NCBI GenBank assembly: GCA_029204225.1
Contig: CM055109.1
Location: 24,454,422-24,518,421, forward strand
From: Diphasiastrum complanatum
Taxonomy: Eukaryota > Streptophyta > Lycopodiopsida > Lycopodiales > Lycopodiaceae
Reading direction: 5' to 3'
Length of the DNA: 64,000 bases
Within the stretch, counting starts at the first letter, position 1. Each line of letters opens with the position of its first letter. Both the position numbers and the translations under genes were made by a program. Positions 11,764-22,744 of this stretch are shown here, in pieces. Below the pieces are notes generated by a model. That model saw only the letters and a program-made list of their open reading frames with translations, had not been told where the DNA came from and ran no database searches.

Positions 11764-12226
11764 AATAGCAGTACTTCTCTCTCTTGCAAAATGATAATTA
11801 TATATACTATATTAATAAATAAATCATAGATGAAGTTATCTGCAACAAAGTGCATGATATCTCCATAATTAATTTTCTTGAAGCTAAGATTTTATCTTAT
11901 TTGAAAAATATTAATGAAAATTACATCAATTTTTGGCCTATCATGGCATTCCATTTGATGAATTGCTCAAAATAGAATGGCATATTTACAAAGGCAAGAC
12001 TAGCCTCATGTCATGATATCTCATCACCCAAGCCTCCACTTGGCAAGAGACAAATGCAGACCAAGTTCGCAAGTGAAAGGTGACACTCAAGAACATGTGT
12101 GACAATAGATTAATTTAAAAAACAAATATTAAAGAGCTCAACCATGACGCAAGAATCTCCAAGTACATCCAAGCCATTTGCTATGATTGAAACACCATAC
12201 ATGAAGTGATTCGTCCGATTTCGATT
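11764..12226. repeat. P repeat, direct copy of the window start
   Basis: Matches about bases 40-480 (for example gacaaatgcagaccaag). It then passes into the gypsy-2 fragment at about 12227. No coding content. Confidence 0.6.
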
Positions 12227-12730
12227 CCAAGACAGATTTAGTGTCTTCTAGTTCCACGGAGTTCTTCTTCATCTAATGAGGGAAAGAAATCCAAAAAACA
12301 TAAGAAGAAGGGAAGGATAAGAAACACACGGTTGTTTGAAATAATGACGTAGCTACCACTGAATTCAGACAAGGAAATGTAAGTTGCTAAAACTGCAATC
12401 AAGAGGGAAATTACATTAATGAATGTCCTAGTGGCTCATGGTACTACACTATTTGTATTATGTACAATCATTGGACAAATGATTGTGGAAGATTACAGGC
12501 TGTGACAACCACGGGGGCATTTGCAGTGCAGACGCATCAACAACAACCACCACAGCTGCAGATGCAACAACAGCCAGCACCTTGTCAGCAAGGACCGCAA
12601 ATGATGCAAGGCCAAAAGCCACAATGACTATTCCAGTAGCAAAGAGATCTATGAGCACACAATTGACGTTATAATTGATGCACGACCAATTCACGTCAAC
12701 AATGGTATTGAATGAATCTGAAGCATGCAT
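12227..12730 (+). pseudogene. gypsy-2 gag nucleocapsid fragment (locus A)
   Basis: One frame near 12373-12486 reads through a zinc-knuckle pair. Knuckle 1 is C-x2-C-x4-N-x4-C (NQEGNYINEC), with the usual His replaced by Asn and a TAA at 12388. Knuckle 2 is YTIC-x4-HWTNDC, with the first Cys changed to Tyr. Upstream is a Ser/Lys-rich linker (GKKSKKHKKK), downstream a Gln-rich stretch. This is a typical retroviral-type Gag C-terminus. The matching copy B (43003-43500) keeps the His of knuckle 1 and the first Cys of knuckle 2 but has its own indels. Confidence 0.7.
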
Positions 12731-12737
12731 AACAAGT

Positions 12738-12926
12738 TAGGGCGGAGATTAAAAAACTGGTAACGGTGGGATTTATATGTACTATCGACTATACACTTTG
12801 GTTAAGCCCTATAGTTATAGTCACCCAAAAAGAATGGCAACCTATTACCGCAAACTTAATTCGTTTACTGTAAAGGATCATTTTCAATTGTCGTTAACCG
12901 AAATGTTTTTGGATGAAGTCGCAAGG
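12738..12926 (+). pseudogene. gypsy-2 reverse transcriptase N-terminal fragment (locus A)
   Basis: From 12738 the frame reads AEIKKLVTVGFI and LWLSPIVIVTQKEW, the first RT motifs of Ty3/gypsy elements. After a one-base shift it continues YYRKLNSFTVKDHFQLSL and EMFLDEVAR. The usual lineage pattern is DYRKLNxxTxKDHFPLPF, closest to Athila/Tat-type elements. Protease is absent between gag and RT. The fragment stops at 12926, where the gypsy-1 LTR begins, so gypsy-2 was the insertion target. Confidence 0.75.
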
Positions 12927-14625
12927 TGTTATGTACCAAAACGGTACACCCTTTAGTGATGGCCTCACAAGGGCCATGACACAGGTCTGGCATTATCAAC
13001 ATGTTTGGGTGCCACGCGTCACCATCCTAAGTGGTCACGTGTTGCCAGCATGAACGTGCTTGATAGGACCCACTATGCTACATCTATGTAGTGGTGGGGT
13101 TTTCTGTTGGAGAAAGAGGGTATGTGAGTGTGAGAAATGAAAATAGCTCTAAAAGAAAATGAACATGAAAAGAAGCAAACTCGAAACTAGAACGAGAAAT
13201 GAACTCAAACAAAAAGTGTTTGTACGCAGCGGAATGAGCTATATTACTCTTTCCCTAGACTACGCCTATCAGAAACAAGCAGAACTTTAGTGATAGAAAT
13301 CACGGTCATTCGGATTATGTAGCCAAACATTAGAAGAATAATTCGTCATGAACAACTAGACAAATTATTTGTCATGGATGATTCGCGAAAGAGCTAGACT
13401 GAGCTCGACTGTTAATCAGTGGCAAATGATTCGCGAAAGGCACGACTATATATTAGTCGTCAATAGCTAAACTAGTAATAACTCGCTAATAATAGATTAA
13501 CAGATTGAGCAACAAGAAAGTCAGACAGAATGAAGATAAGCATAGCAATATGACACAAATCTGAACGCTGAACAAAAGAGCTGTTATCAGATTAAGTATA
13601 GCAAAATATACATGTCAATAATTGTGGTAGAGCACAAGACAATAACGAACTAAACCGTGTGCTCTACAAAGCTAATTCAATCTGCAAAAGGTATGAATCT
13701 GTTACTGACAATACAAAAGAATCAATGCGCAAGGCATCTACTTCCTCTATCTCTGAAAAGCTTTTGATGCTGTTATTTTACACACACACTTGTTCTTCAA
13801 TCACTTGTCTCAATACGCAAATGGTATTCAATATATATATACACAATGTTACAGTGTGCAGATGAAGAAAGTACAAAGTGGATGTGTTGTCTGTAGGAGA
13901 TCATGGGTGGCTGCTGTTGTTGTTAAGTCTGTTAGTACAGTTGGATGGGATGAGCGTGAAAAGGCCGTGACGTTAGCTTTTGCTTAAATGAACGTTGGTG
14001 AAGATGCAAAAAATGTGTCACTCTAACGAAATGCCTTAGGATTTGATTTACTTGGTGCCTTCGCTTTTCCTAGGGCACCTTAGGCATTTTGTAAGGCAGT
14101 GTCACCTTTTTCACCTGTCACAAAACACGTGTAAAAACACAGTGTCACATTTTTTGCCTTTTCTTCGCCTGTGAGAATTTACTTGTATTTATGTAGACAA
14201 TCGTGTTTTATTCGTTTGTCTTATTTTACATGTAAACATGCAAACTGTGCGACAACATGAATTAAAATGCAGCATGAATGGAGGCAGATTAAAATGAGAT
14301 GTAGGAGAGTAGAGGAGATAAATCCAACATTTTCCTCTTTCCATTCACAGAATCTACATAGGAGTTGGTGGATGGAGAGCATGTGCATGAGCCAGGATGT
14401 ATCTCTAGGCTAGGAGATGTGTGCTAGGGAGAGCCAAGTACGATGGCTGGTGGTAAGGGACGCCAGTTATCGTAGGAGGCTTGACCAAGCATGAAGATGT
14501 CGATAGCTCCAGTGCATGGTGGTGGGTCGGTGGTGACCCTATGGATGGGCGGTCACGATGTGTCATCACTAGTATGGGGTGTGTGGAACCTTCAAGGCAG
14601 TCGAAGACCTTAGGGAGCTGTAACA
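12927..14625 (+). mobile_element. gypsy-1 5' LTR (locus A), about 1.7 kb
   Basis: Starts TGTTATG immediately after the interrupted gypsy-2 RT codons and ends CTGTAACA two bases before the PBS. The ends form a short inverted repeat (TGTTA/TAACA). The copy in locus B spans 43670-45372. An alternative start at TGTTGG, 13105, would give 1.52 kb. The first is preferred because it abuts the target coding sequence. U3 carries a TATA box at 13831-13840. A 3' partner LTR at the end of the element is missing. Confidence 0.7.
13831..13840 (+). promoter_or_regulatory. TATA box in gypsy-1 LTR
   Basis: The run ATATATATAT is followed about 30 bases later by the probable transcription start near 13860-13870. 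The truncated copy at 19057 begins at the equivalent of base 13851. The same box is at about 44578-44588 in locus B. Confidence 0.55.
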
Positions 14626-14627
14626 GT

Positions 14628-14639
14628 TGGTATCAGAGC
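14628..14639 (+). other. primer-binding site, initiator Met-tRNA type
   Basis: TGGTATCAGAGC is the standard plant retrotransposon PBS complementary to the 3' end of initiator tRNA-Met. It lies two bases after the LTR. Decayed versions are at 45375-45386 (TGGTATTAGAGC) and 19831-19842 (TGGTACTAGAGC). Confidence 0.93.
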
Positions 14640-15899
14640 AGTCGATTTTCTAAAAGGTGCACACGTCCTCTTTCATGCCTTTGCAGATTGGTATTCCTTT
14701 TAATGGATCGTGCCTGTTTTCTTTTGTTTAACCTTTGTTCAAGCTTACTCTTGGGTAAAGGTTAGTATGTGAATGTTAAGCTTGTTTTTTTTAAAAGAGG
14801 CTATTCACTATGGCTTTCCTTTTTTTTTATATTCAGACTTTAATTTTCAAGTTTGCATAAATAAAGGTAATTGGTTGGCTTAAGCTACTTCGAAACTTTA
14901 AGCTTTACCTTTGATTTACTTTAAATAAATGATTCTTTTATGGTTTGATTTTAGTTTTGAAAAAAAAAAATCCACTTTAAACTTTTTGTCTAAAGTATTG
15001 GATGTGCCTCCTTTGGGACCTATGTACTGCATCATTTTGCATGCAATCCCATAGTTTCAATCCGTCTCTCTGTACGAATACTGCAGCAGGCAATCCACGG
15101 ACCTGCAAGAGGGGGGGTTTGAATTATCTTACCTCTCTTGTGTTCTTTCTTAGACTATGCAAGCAGCGCAATGCTTGGCGCCTTGTTCTTCCATGGTCCA
15201 GATTTGTAAAGTGGGGGGGTTGTTGTACCCTCTCCAGTGGTGGTACTTGTGATGCAACATAATAGAGGTGATGAGGCATCACGCTTCCCCACATCCCCTC
15301 TCAATTTTATAACTCTGACAAGTGGGGGAAGGAGATGATGCACCTCCCCACTTAGCTTTAAACTTACATTTAAGTTGCAAACAATAATATTGATAAGCTT
15401 AAATCTTGTTAAAAGATTAATGAAGTAAAGCCAAAACTTATACTTTGACTAGTTGTCCTTTCAAGATTTGTACTTCTCTGGTGCTCCTCCTCTGTACCTG
15501 CAGATCTCCCAAGGTAGGAGAGGAGCTACAGTACGTTACGTTGGTGTTGGTGGTCGAAGAAGGGGCCTTAGTTATTGTTTATAAAACTTTGAGGTTCATA
15601 GGCCATGTGGCACCATTTGGTGGCCCCACATGGTAAGAAAGCCCTAGAAGAGACAAATGGGGCCTTTCTCAGGTCCCACCTATCCTTTTTGTATGAGGTT
15701 GGAGAGGAGCTTTGGGGAGGGAGAAAAGGAGGTACGTTGACTTCCTTTACCTCATTATCAAAAATTGCTTGTAGAGTTTAGGAGTTCTCAAGCTTGTTAG
15801 TTTCTTGAGGCCTTTTTTCTCTAGTTATTGCCTTTTGACAATTTTTATACCATAGCTCTCTGTTTTTTCTCAAGCTTATTCTTGTGCATAAGTTTCTCC
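14640..15899 (+). mobile_element. gypsy-1 untranslated leader (locus A)
   Basis: Long non-coding leader between PBS and gag, shared with 45387-46230 and 19843-20431. Bases 15134-15484 (351 bp, GC-richer, with GTGGGG/CCCCAC inverted repeats) are absent from both other copies. TCCTC-type sequence sits at both edges, so this is either an insertion in A or a deletion shared by the others. Confidence 0.7.
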
Positions 15900-16829
15900 A
15901 TGGAAACTCGAATGGATGAAACACAAGCTCCAAGTCCCGTCGTGACTAATATGGAGAATATGACGTGTCCAATTAATTTGTTGTAGCAAAAAATTGTTGA
16001 CATGTAGTCTAAACATGAACGGGCGGAGACAGAAATTTGGGCTATGTCCCAGTCTCGGCAAGCACTCCTTAACCCAATGTTTACTCTGGAATTTTTTACC
16101 GGAGAGAAAAAGGACAGAAACCAAGATGTGGTGTTAGCTTGGCTGGATTGATGGACTTCTCATTTCTCCATGGGCGATCTACCAGATAGCTCGTGTATTT
16201 CGACAACCATCATGTTTTTACTCAGTAAAGCATACTCATGGTGGCAGGATCTTAAAGATTGAGCTACGGTCCCAACTACTTGGGATGACATCCAGGTAGC
16301 CTTTAAGCCTACCTTTATGCCTATCCTTGACGATTTTGAATATTATCGTCGATTTGCCACAAATGGGGATGAAGCCCTTGGATGTCTACTTGCAAGACTT
16401 CCAAGAGGTTGCTTCGCAGTCTTCTAACCACGTAGATAGAGTGCTCCTTAAGCTGCATTTCATTTGGGTTTGCCTAAAAAATATCAGTTGGAGGTCCGTT
16501 GTAATCAGCCACATTCCTTAGAGGATGTCGTGTGTTTCACTCGGATATACGAAGACACGCACACTATGACTCGAAAGGAGCAGCAAAAGCCCGAAGTCAA
16601 AGACAAACCCTCTATGCGCCCTCCTTTCAAGAAGGACAAGGATTAAGTGGTCAGCGAAGATTATCTTTCAGAAAAGAAAAAGAAGTGCCCTGGTTTGGAG
16701 AGAGTTGACTTTGATAAGGCCAAATGCGACGAGTTGTGTTTCTCCTATATGGAGAAGGGGCACCTTTCCAAGGACTGCCCGAAGAGACAGAAGAAGAGTG
16801 GCTGCTCCTTTAAGGCACTAGGTAATTGA
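15900..16829 (+). pseudogene. gypsy-1 gag (locus A)
   Basis: An ATG at 15900 opens METRMDETQ, followed by a Retrotrans_gag-type capsid: FFTGEKK, SMGDLPD, AYSWWQDLKD and VPTTWDDIQVAFKPTFMP. The frame is broken by several stops (for example TGA 16260-16262) and shifts, continuing LPKKYQLEVRC and FTRIYEDTHT. A Lys-rich linker leads to one zinc knuckle, CFSYMEKGHLSKDC, in which the second Cys is Tyr. The same Tyr is in locus B, so it predates duplication. The frame ends ALGN-stop at 16829. Confidence 0.85.
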
Positions 16830-16850
16830 TCTTCTATTTTTTGTATTGAT

Positions 16851-17479
16851 GTATCTTTTAAAGATAAAATAATTTGTATGGATTGTTGTTATAACACTAT
16901 GATTTTTGGACCTCAAGACCTCATTCGTAAGAGTGGGTTCATAGATAGCCAACCCATGAGTGTTCTTTTTGACAACGGTTCTACGCATAATTTTATTAAT
17001 GCTAAGTTGGTGCAGAAGTTGCCGTTGGCAACCACACCAAGTGACCACAAGTACGTGGTTAGGATGGTAGTTGGTGGGGAGTAGCAGGTCTGAGACCACT
17101 TTGTCCCCAACGCGCCATTGAGGATTCAAAACTATATAGATAGCTTATCTTTTAATGTTATGAATCTTTATTTTTTAATCCTAGGTAAAAAGTGGTTTTA
17201 TTCTAGGAATGAGTCCTTAAAAAGGGATTATGTATCTCATAGTATTTCTTTCTTGCATAATGACTCGTTGGTTTGTCTTTAAGGCGATGAGCCTGATTGA
17301 CCATTTGTAACTGCTCATGAGGCTAATCAATGTATTTTGGATTCTAAGTATCATTCGTATTTATGTTATCTGAAAAATGAATCGTACATGGATGCTTTTA
17401 GAACTCATAATGATGTATCGTCTTTTCCTAGAGCATTGTCTTTTTCTGATGTTAATCAAGATTCTTTGCCTGAGGCAAA
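16851..17479 (+). pseudogene. gypsy-1 protease and protease-RT linker (locus A)
   Basis: Retropepsin-like segment. SVLFDNGSTHNFINAKLVQK holds the active-site Asp in D-N-G-S (16971-16982), then YVVRMVVGGE and a stop. The linker reads ILGKKWFYSR and SISFLHNDSLVCL, then a TAA at 17280-17282 that locus B also has at 46978-46980. It continues EANQCILDS, ESYMDAFRTHN and FSDVNQDSLPE before a frameshift near 17480. Confidence 0.8.
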
Positions 17480-18259
17480 ATTTTTAAAATAATTAGGGAG
17501 GAATATAATGATATATTCCTTGAGCAGTTGCCTGAGGGTCTTCCTCCCTCATGGGGAGTAGACCATCACATAGATCCTCTTCCCGACAGCTCCCCTATCT
17601 CGCTTTTTCCTTACAAGATGAGCCTGAAGGAAGAAGATCAAGTTGCTAGCCAACGTAAGGGCCATATAAGGCCTAGTAAATCCCCTTGGGGAGCTTCTAT
17701 TTTGTTAACCGACAAGAGAGATGGTGGTATTAATCTTTGTGTCGATTACAAAAAGCTTAATAAAATGACAATTAAGAACCATTACCCCTTACCTCGGATG
17801 GTCGACTTAATGGACCGATTGAATGGTGGTAAGTATTTCACCAACTTGGACCTCGGGCCAGGGTACCGTCAAATTAGAATACACGAGGGGGATGTTTTCA
17901 AACCTGGTTCTTGTTCTAGGTATAACCATTACAAATTTTTAGTTTTACCATTTGGTCTAACTAATGCCCCGACAACCTTTTAACAAATGATGAACGATAT
18001 TATTTGTCCATATATGGGGAAGTTTCTCGTGGTATTTTAGATGACATATTGTTTGACAGTAAGACTCTTGAGGATCATGAGGCACATTTGCTTATAGTCT
18101 TAGATAATCTAAGACAGACAAAGCTTTATGCTAAGGAGTCTAAATGTGAGTTCTTTTAAACAAGACTCAAGTATTTAGGACATATCGTTTCCGTTCAAGT
18201 TCTTGAGATTGACTACAATAAGGTCCCGAAAGTTCGTGATTGGCCTAATCTGAAAACCA
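17480..18259 (+). pseudogene. gypsy-1 reverse transcriptase (locus A)
   Basis: Ty3/gypsy RT, open 17528-17983: HIRPSKSPWGASILL, NLCVDYKKLNKM, NHYPLPR, KYFTNLDLGPGYRQIRI (first catalytic Asp) and [12 protein letters not shown]. It then meets a stop at 17981-17983 (Gln codon to TAA). A one-T deletion just before the catalytic box shifts the frame of the expected FLDD. Five residues (ELLHK in locus B) are deleted between AAG repeats after VASQRK. Clearly inactive. Confidence 0.92.
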
Positions 18260-19056
18260 TTGGGGAAGTCAAATTTATTTTGGGCTTCACAGGTTTTTTT
18301 TAACAAATTCATTAAAGTCTATGTCTTAATTGCATTGCCTCTAACAAATCTTCTTAAGGGAGTGAAGAAAGCTAAAAAGGGTAATAAGAAGAAGGCTAGA
18401 AGGCATTTGAAAATCAGTCCACCTGTTGTCTGGACTGATGAACTTAATCTAAGTTTTGATGCTTTGAAGATGTTAGTGTCTACAGCCCCTATCTTACACA
18501 TAGTGGACCCTAGTGGATCTTTCTTGGTGGAAACAGATGCTAGTGACTATGCAGTGGGCATAGTCCTTTACCAGGATAGTAGACCGGTGGCTTTCGAGAG
18601 CAAGAAGTTGGACCCAACTCAAAGTAGTTATTCTACTTATGAGAAAGAACTTTTTACTGTCATCCATGCGTTAAAGATCTAGAAACATTATTTTTACAGA
18701 TCTAAAATCGTGGTTATGACAGATCACGAGTCTCTTAAGTATATTTGTGATGCCTTGGACCTTAGGGTTGTAAGGCTTGTTCGTCGAAACTCATTCAAGA
18801 GTTCAAATTCAACATTAAGTATTGTCAAGGTAAGTCAAATTGTGTCGCTGATGCGTTGAGCTCGATTGGAGAAGTTAATCAGTTATGCTTTTCTGAGTTC
18901 CAATTCAAGTTGTATCTTTCTCTACAAGATCTTTGTCGGACCGATGTGTGTTTCGGTCGTATTTGGCAAGAAGTCCTGGCAGAAAGCCCTATAGTGAGAA
19001 ATAATCTTGGAAAGCCAGATTTCAAGAAGTCTCGCGAAGAGAAGATACTTGATGAA
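18260..19056 (+). pseudogene. gypsy-1 RNase H and pre-integrase spacer (locus A), truncated
   Basis: The open part is 18260-18682. It has the connection ALPLTNLLKG, a Lys-rich insert (KKAKKGNKKKARR), then WTDELNLSFDALK, PSGSFLVETDASDYAVGI, SRPVAFESKKLD and STYEKELFTVIHALK. It then stops at TAG 18680-18682, where Trp is expected. The continuation VVMTDHESLKYI brings the last catalytic Asp. Locus B has the same stop at 48403-48405. The spacer ends at KKSREEKILDE, where another gypsy-1 copy begins (19057). Confidence 0.9.
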
Positions 19057-19828
19057 CAGTGTGCAGATGAAAAAAGTACAAAGTGAATGTGTTGTCTGTA
19101 GGAGATCGTGGATGGCTGTTGTTGTTGTTAAGTCTGTTAGTACTGTTGCATGGGATGAGCGTGAAAAGGCCATACGTTAGCTTTTGCTTAAATGAACGTT
19201 GGTGAAGATGCAAAAAATGTGTCACTCTAACGAAATGCCTTAGGATTTGATTTACTTGGTGCCTTCGCTTTTTTCAGGGCACCTTAGGCATTTTGTAAGG
19301 TAGTGTCGCCTTTTTCACCTGTCACAAAACATGTGTAAAAACACAATGTCGCATTTTTTGCCTTTTCTTCGCCTGTGAGAATTTACTTGTATTTATGTAG
19401 ACAATCGCGTTTTATTCGTCTTTCTTATTTTACATGTAAACATGCAGGTTGTGCGACAACATGAATAAAAATGCAGCATGAATGGAGGCAGATTAAAATG
19501 AGATTTAGGAGAGTAGAGGAGATAAATCCAATATTTTCTTCTTTCCATTATAGAATCTACGTAGGAGTTGGTGGATGGAGAGCACGTGCATGAGCCAGGA
19601 TGTATATCTAGGCTAGGAGATGTGTGCAAGGGAGAGCCAAGTACGATGGCTGGTGGTAAGGGACGCCAGTTATCGTAGGAGGCTTGACCAAGCATGAAGA
19701 TGTTGATAGCTCCAGTGCATGGGGGCGGATCGATTGTGACCCTATGGATGGGCGGTTATGATGCGTCATCACTAGTATGGGCTGTGCGGAACCTTCAAGG
19801 TAGTCAAAGACCTTAGGGAACTGTAACA
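19057..19828 (+). mobile_element. truncated gypsy-1 LTR inside locus A
   Basis: Equivalent to bases 13851-14625. It begins ACAGTGTGCAGATGA, about 10-20 bases downstream of the TATA position, with U3 absent, and ends CTGTAACA. It interrupts the pol spacer, which continues uninterrupted in locus B at 48776. This looks like a copy starting near the RNA 5' end (R-U5), not a full LTR. Confidence 0.75.
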
Positions 19829-19830
19829 GT

Positions 19831-20431
19831 TGGTACTAGAGCAGTCGATTTTCTAAAAGGTGCACATGTCCTCTTTCATGCCTTTGTAGATTGGTATTCC
19901 TTTTAATGGATCGTGTCTGTTTTCTTTTGTTTAACCTTTGTTCAAGCTTACTCTTGGGTAAAGGTTAGTATGTGAATGTTAAGCTTGTTTTTCTTAAAAG
20001 AGGCTATTCACTATGGCTTTCCTTCTTTTTTTTTATATTCAAACATTAATTTTCGAGTTTGCATAAATAAAGGTAATTGGTTGGCTTAAAGCTACTTGGA
20101 AACTTTAAGCTTTACCTTTGATTTACTCTAAAGAAATGATTCTTTCATGGTTTCATTCTAGTTTTGAAAAAAAAAAATCCACTTTAAACTTTTTGTTTAA
20201 AGTATTGGATGTGGCTCCTTTGGGACCTATGTACTAATTCGTTTTGCATGCAGTCCCATAGTTTCAATCCATCTCTTTGTATGGATATTGCAGCAGGCAA
20301 TCCACGAACCTTCGGGAGGGGGGATTGAATTATCTTACCTCCTCCTCTGTACCTGCAGATCTCCCAAGGTGGGAGAGGAGCTACAATACGTTACGTTGGT
20401 GTTGGAGGTTGGAGAAGTGGCCTTAGTTATT
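19831..20431 (+). mobile_element. second gypsy-1 PBS and leader
   Basis: A decayed PBS (TGGTACTAGAGC, 19831-19842) is followed by the gypsy-1 leader. The leader lacks the 351-bp segment of locus A and matches locus B. It ends in 'ccttagttatttttt' near 20431, where a large internal deletion removes gag, protease and most of pol. Confidence 0.75.
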
Positions 20432-20865
20432 TTTTGTAACTGCTCATGAGACTAATCAACGTATTTTGGATTTTGAGTATCATTCGTATTTATGTTATTT
20501 GAAAACTGAATGATACATGGATGCTTTTAGAACTAAGCTGCAGCTGATTTCTTGCATGATATGCAGGAAGTATTGCAGGTGGCTAGGGAAAACATTGGAT
20601 CGACTTAGGATCCCCCAATTCTATTCTAATTGAATCCATGCTCCTCGAGAATTTGAGATTGGTGATTGGGTGTATCTTAGAATCCCAAAAGACTGTAAGA
20701 CACTTCGAACGGGAAAATGTCCAAAGTTATCTCCATGTTATAGCGGTCCATTCAAAGTTTTTAACAAGATTGGTAGGATTGCTTATCGACTATAACTCCC
20801 TGTTGGAACTAAGCTTCATCTTGTATTCCATGTTAGTCATTTAAAGGAACGACCTGGTTATCATA
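20432..20865 (+). pseudogene. gypsy-1 integrase C-terminus after large deletion
   Basis: About 100 bases of protease-RT linker (20432-20535) are joined to the integrase tail. One frame reads AADFLHDMQEVLQVAREN, the helical segment before the C-terminal domain that locus B has lost. Next come FEIGDWVYLRIPK, KLSPCYSGPFKVFNKIG and HLVFHVSHLKERPGYH in shifting frames. These are the GPF/Y-type integrase end. No chromodomain or 3' LTR follows; S sequence starts at about 20866, at the same junction as locus B. Confidence 0.8.
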
Positions 20866-22480
20866 GGTTGTAATATCTCAGCTATACTTGTTTGGCAGGT
20901 CTTATCACTACCATGATTGGATTTACGCCTTGAGTAAAGGAGTACTCATCTGGATAATCAAACAAATGATTAGGTTTGCAGAAGTATAAAAACACAAGAT
21001 TCCTAGTTGGGTGTTGGGATTCATTTGTCTTCTCCTAATAAAACAAAAACTTTGTGGTATCAAAGGCCTTTCCATAATGGTGAAATTGTTGGATTGATAA
21101 GAAATTTTTTGTTTATTACAATTTATCTTCAAGATTCAGGCAAATGCATTTAGTAGCTTTCATGCTAAAGATGTAGTTATTTGTAAGTTTAGTTATGGTG
21201 AGATTCTTTGGTTTCTTTTAATGTTTTAAATTGCAAGAGCTTACACCACTACAAAAGTAGTTAACAATTTTTACAGTTGTAGAGTCAAGATTGCACATAA
21301 TAGGTGATCTTTATCTGATGATAGTTTATTACAAAGGGTTTAATATTTGGCCACAAAATAAGTTCGTCATTTTGGAAATTTGGTCAAAAAGAAATAAATT
21401 AAAAAAAGGCAGCTCAAGTGGGCAATGGTCCTCAAATATTCACAACTCTTATTCACAATAATCATGATCATAAGAACTCATAATATTTTAGTAGTCACGA
21501 TCAATATTCACAAGTATTCAGGATCAATACTTATTATAATAATGATTAGTATTCACAATAAACTTGATTAATATTCAAGCTATTCGCTATTTAGTATTCA
21601 CAATTTCACATAATCTTTGCCAACCATCAAGCATGTAGACTTCAAGACCCATCATTGGAAATTCGATCAATTATTCATCCAATATAGAAAACAACTTGGA
21701 TACATCCTCCATAAGAAGACACTATCATAAATAATACAAATACATTTTCAAATAAATTCAGTTGTCATATTTCTAGATTCTAGCATGCAAGGGCACAATA
21801 GGAAGAAGAACTACGTGGAATCAATCATGTTTGCTTTTGTTCATTCATGCTATGTGCTTGTTTTCTTTAATGCATATTCACTCTCATTTCGGATAATTGA
21901 GCCCTCCGCCAATGGCTAAATCTAATTGTGATGTTGGAATATAATCAAATTCACAAATCTAAATTGAAGAGTCAATAATTTCAATAATTAAAAGCTAACA
22001 AAAACATAATACAATAAATTAAGTCAAAAATTTGATTTTCATATAACCTATATATACTTACCATAACATAGACCAATGATAAGGCCATGCACCTTGGAGA
22101 TCATTGGAGAATTTCCATGGCAGTCCTTTTGTTACATAGACTTGAATACCCATAAATGAACCTCACATCCTTGCTAAAGAAAATTAACAACACGGATTCC
22201 ACTACATGCATGTCAAAAAGAGGTGATAAGTATCATTTAAGTATGGGTTTTGGAGAACTAAAGCTCACGAAGCCATTAAGGCTAATGTCAAGCCAAAAAA
22301 AAATTGCTTGTAAAGTTGGAGAATGATTTATATAATAGTTCATTTATGTAGGGTGTTCTAGAGAGTGAGTATTTGTATATGAGTTCTTGGAAAATGAATT
22401 TAGGTCAAGAGTAAGAAAATGAAATGTAACTAAAATGTGTTTAGCGAGTTAGTGGGTTGAAATTGCAAATATTGGAGTTA
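20866..22480. repeat. S4 block, non-coding
   Basis: Matches 49836-50679 plus 52472-53232 closely, and 30765-32370 and 61205-62800 more distantly. Relics of the minus-strand open islands are present but broken (MEDVSKLFSILDE then stop, about 21714-21600). The S1-like gene and the copia-2 purine tract are absent, so the block is truncated at both ends. Confidence 0.65.
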
Positions 22481-22744
22481 TCATCGAAGCCAAATAATGT
22501 CCTTTACTATACAGATGGATGCAACATATTCGGACTCAATAACGGACAAGGAAATGCATTCCTGCTTTTGATTGTTCGATGAAATTGGTACTCCTACAAG
22601 AAAGCACAGGTAGCCAAAGGTGGATTTTTTAATATCCACTTTTCCAACCCAATCTAAGTCTGAATAGGCATTTAGAATTGGTGCATTCTTGGAATCTCTA
22701 TCATAACACAAATCATAGTGCTTTGTGGCTTGTATGTACATCAA
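22481..22744 (-). pseudogene. copia-2 RNase H (S4)
   Basis: Open for 87 codons: KHYDLCYDRDSKNAPILNAY, SDLDWVGKVDIKKSTFGYLC, PISSNNQKQECISLS and ESEYVAS. This is a Ty1/copia RNase H with the first Asp and the Glu. It is nearly identical to 53233-53493, where the motif is SDSDW. No start or stop of its own; part of a deleted element. Confidence 0.85.

Noticed and set aside
14481-14765. 94-codon ORF spanning the LTR end and PBS
   Set aside because: It runs through the LTR/PBS boundary with no family similarity and is not kept in the other LTR copies.
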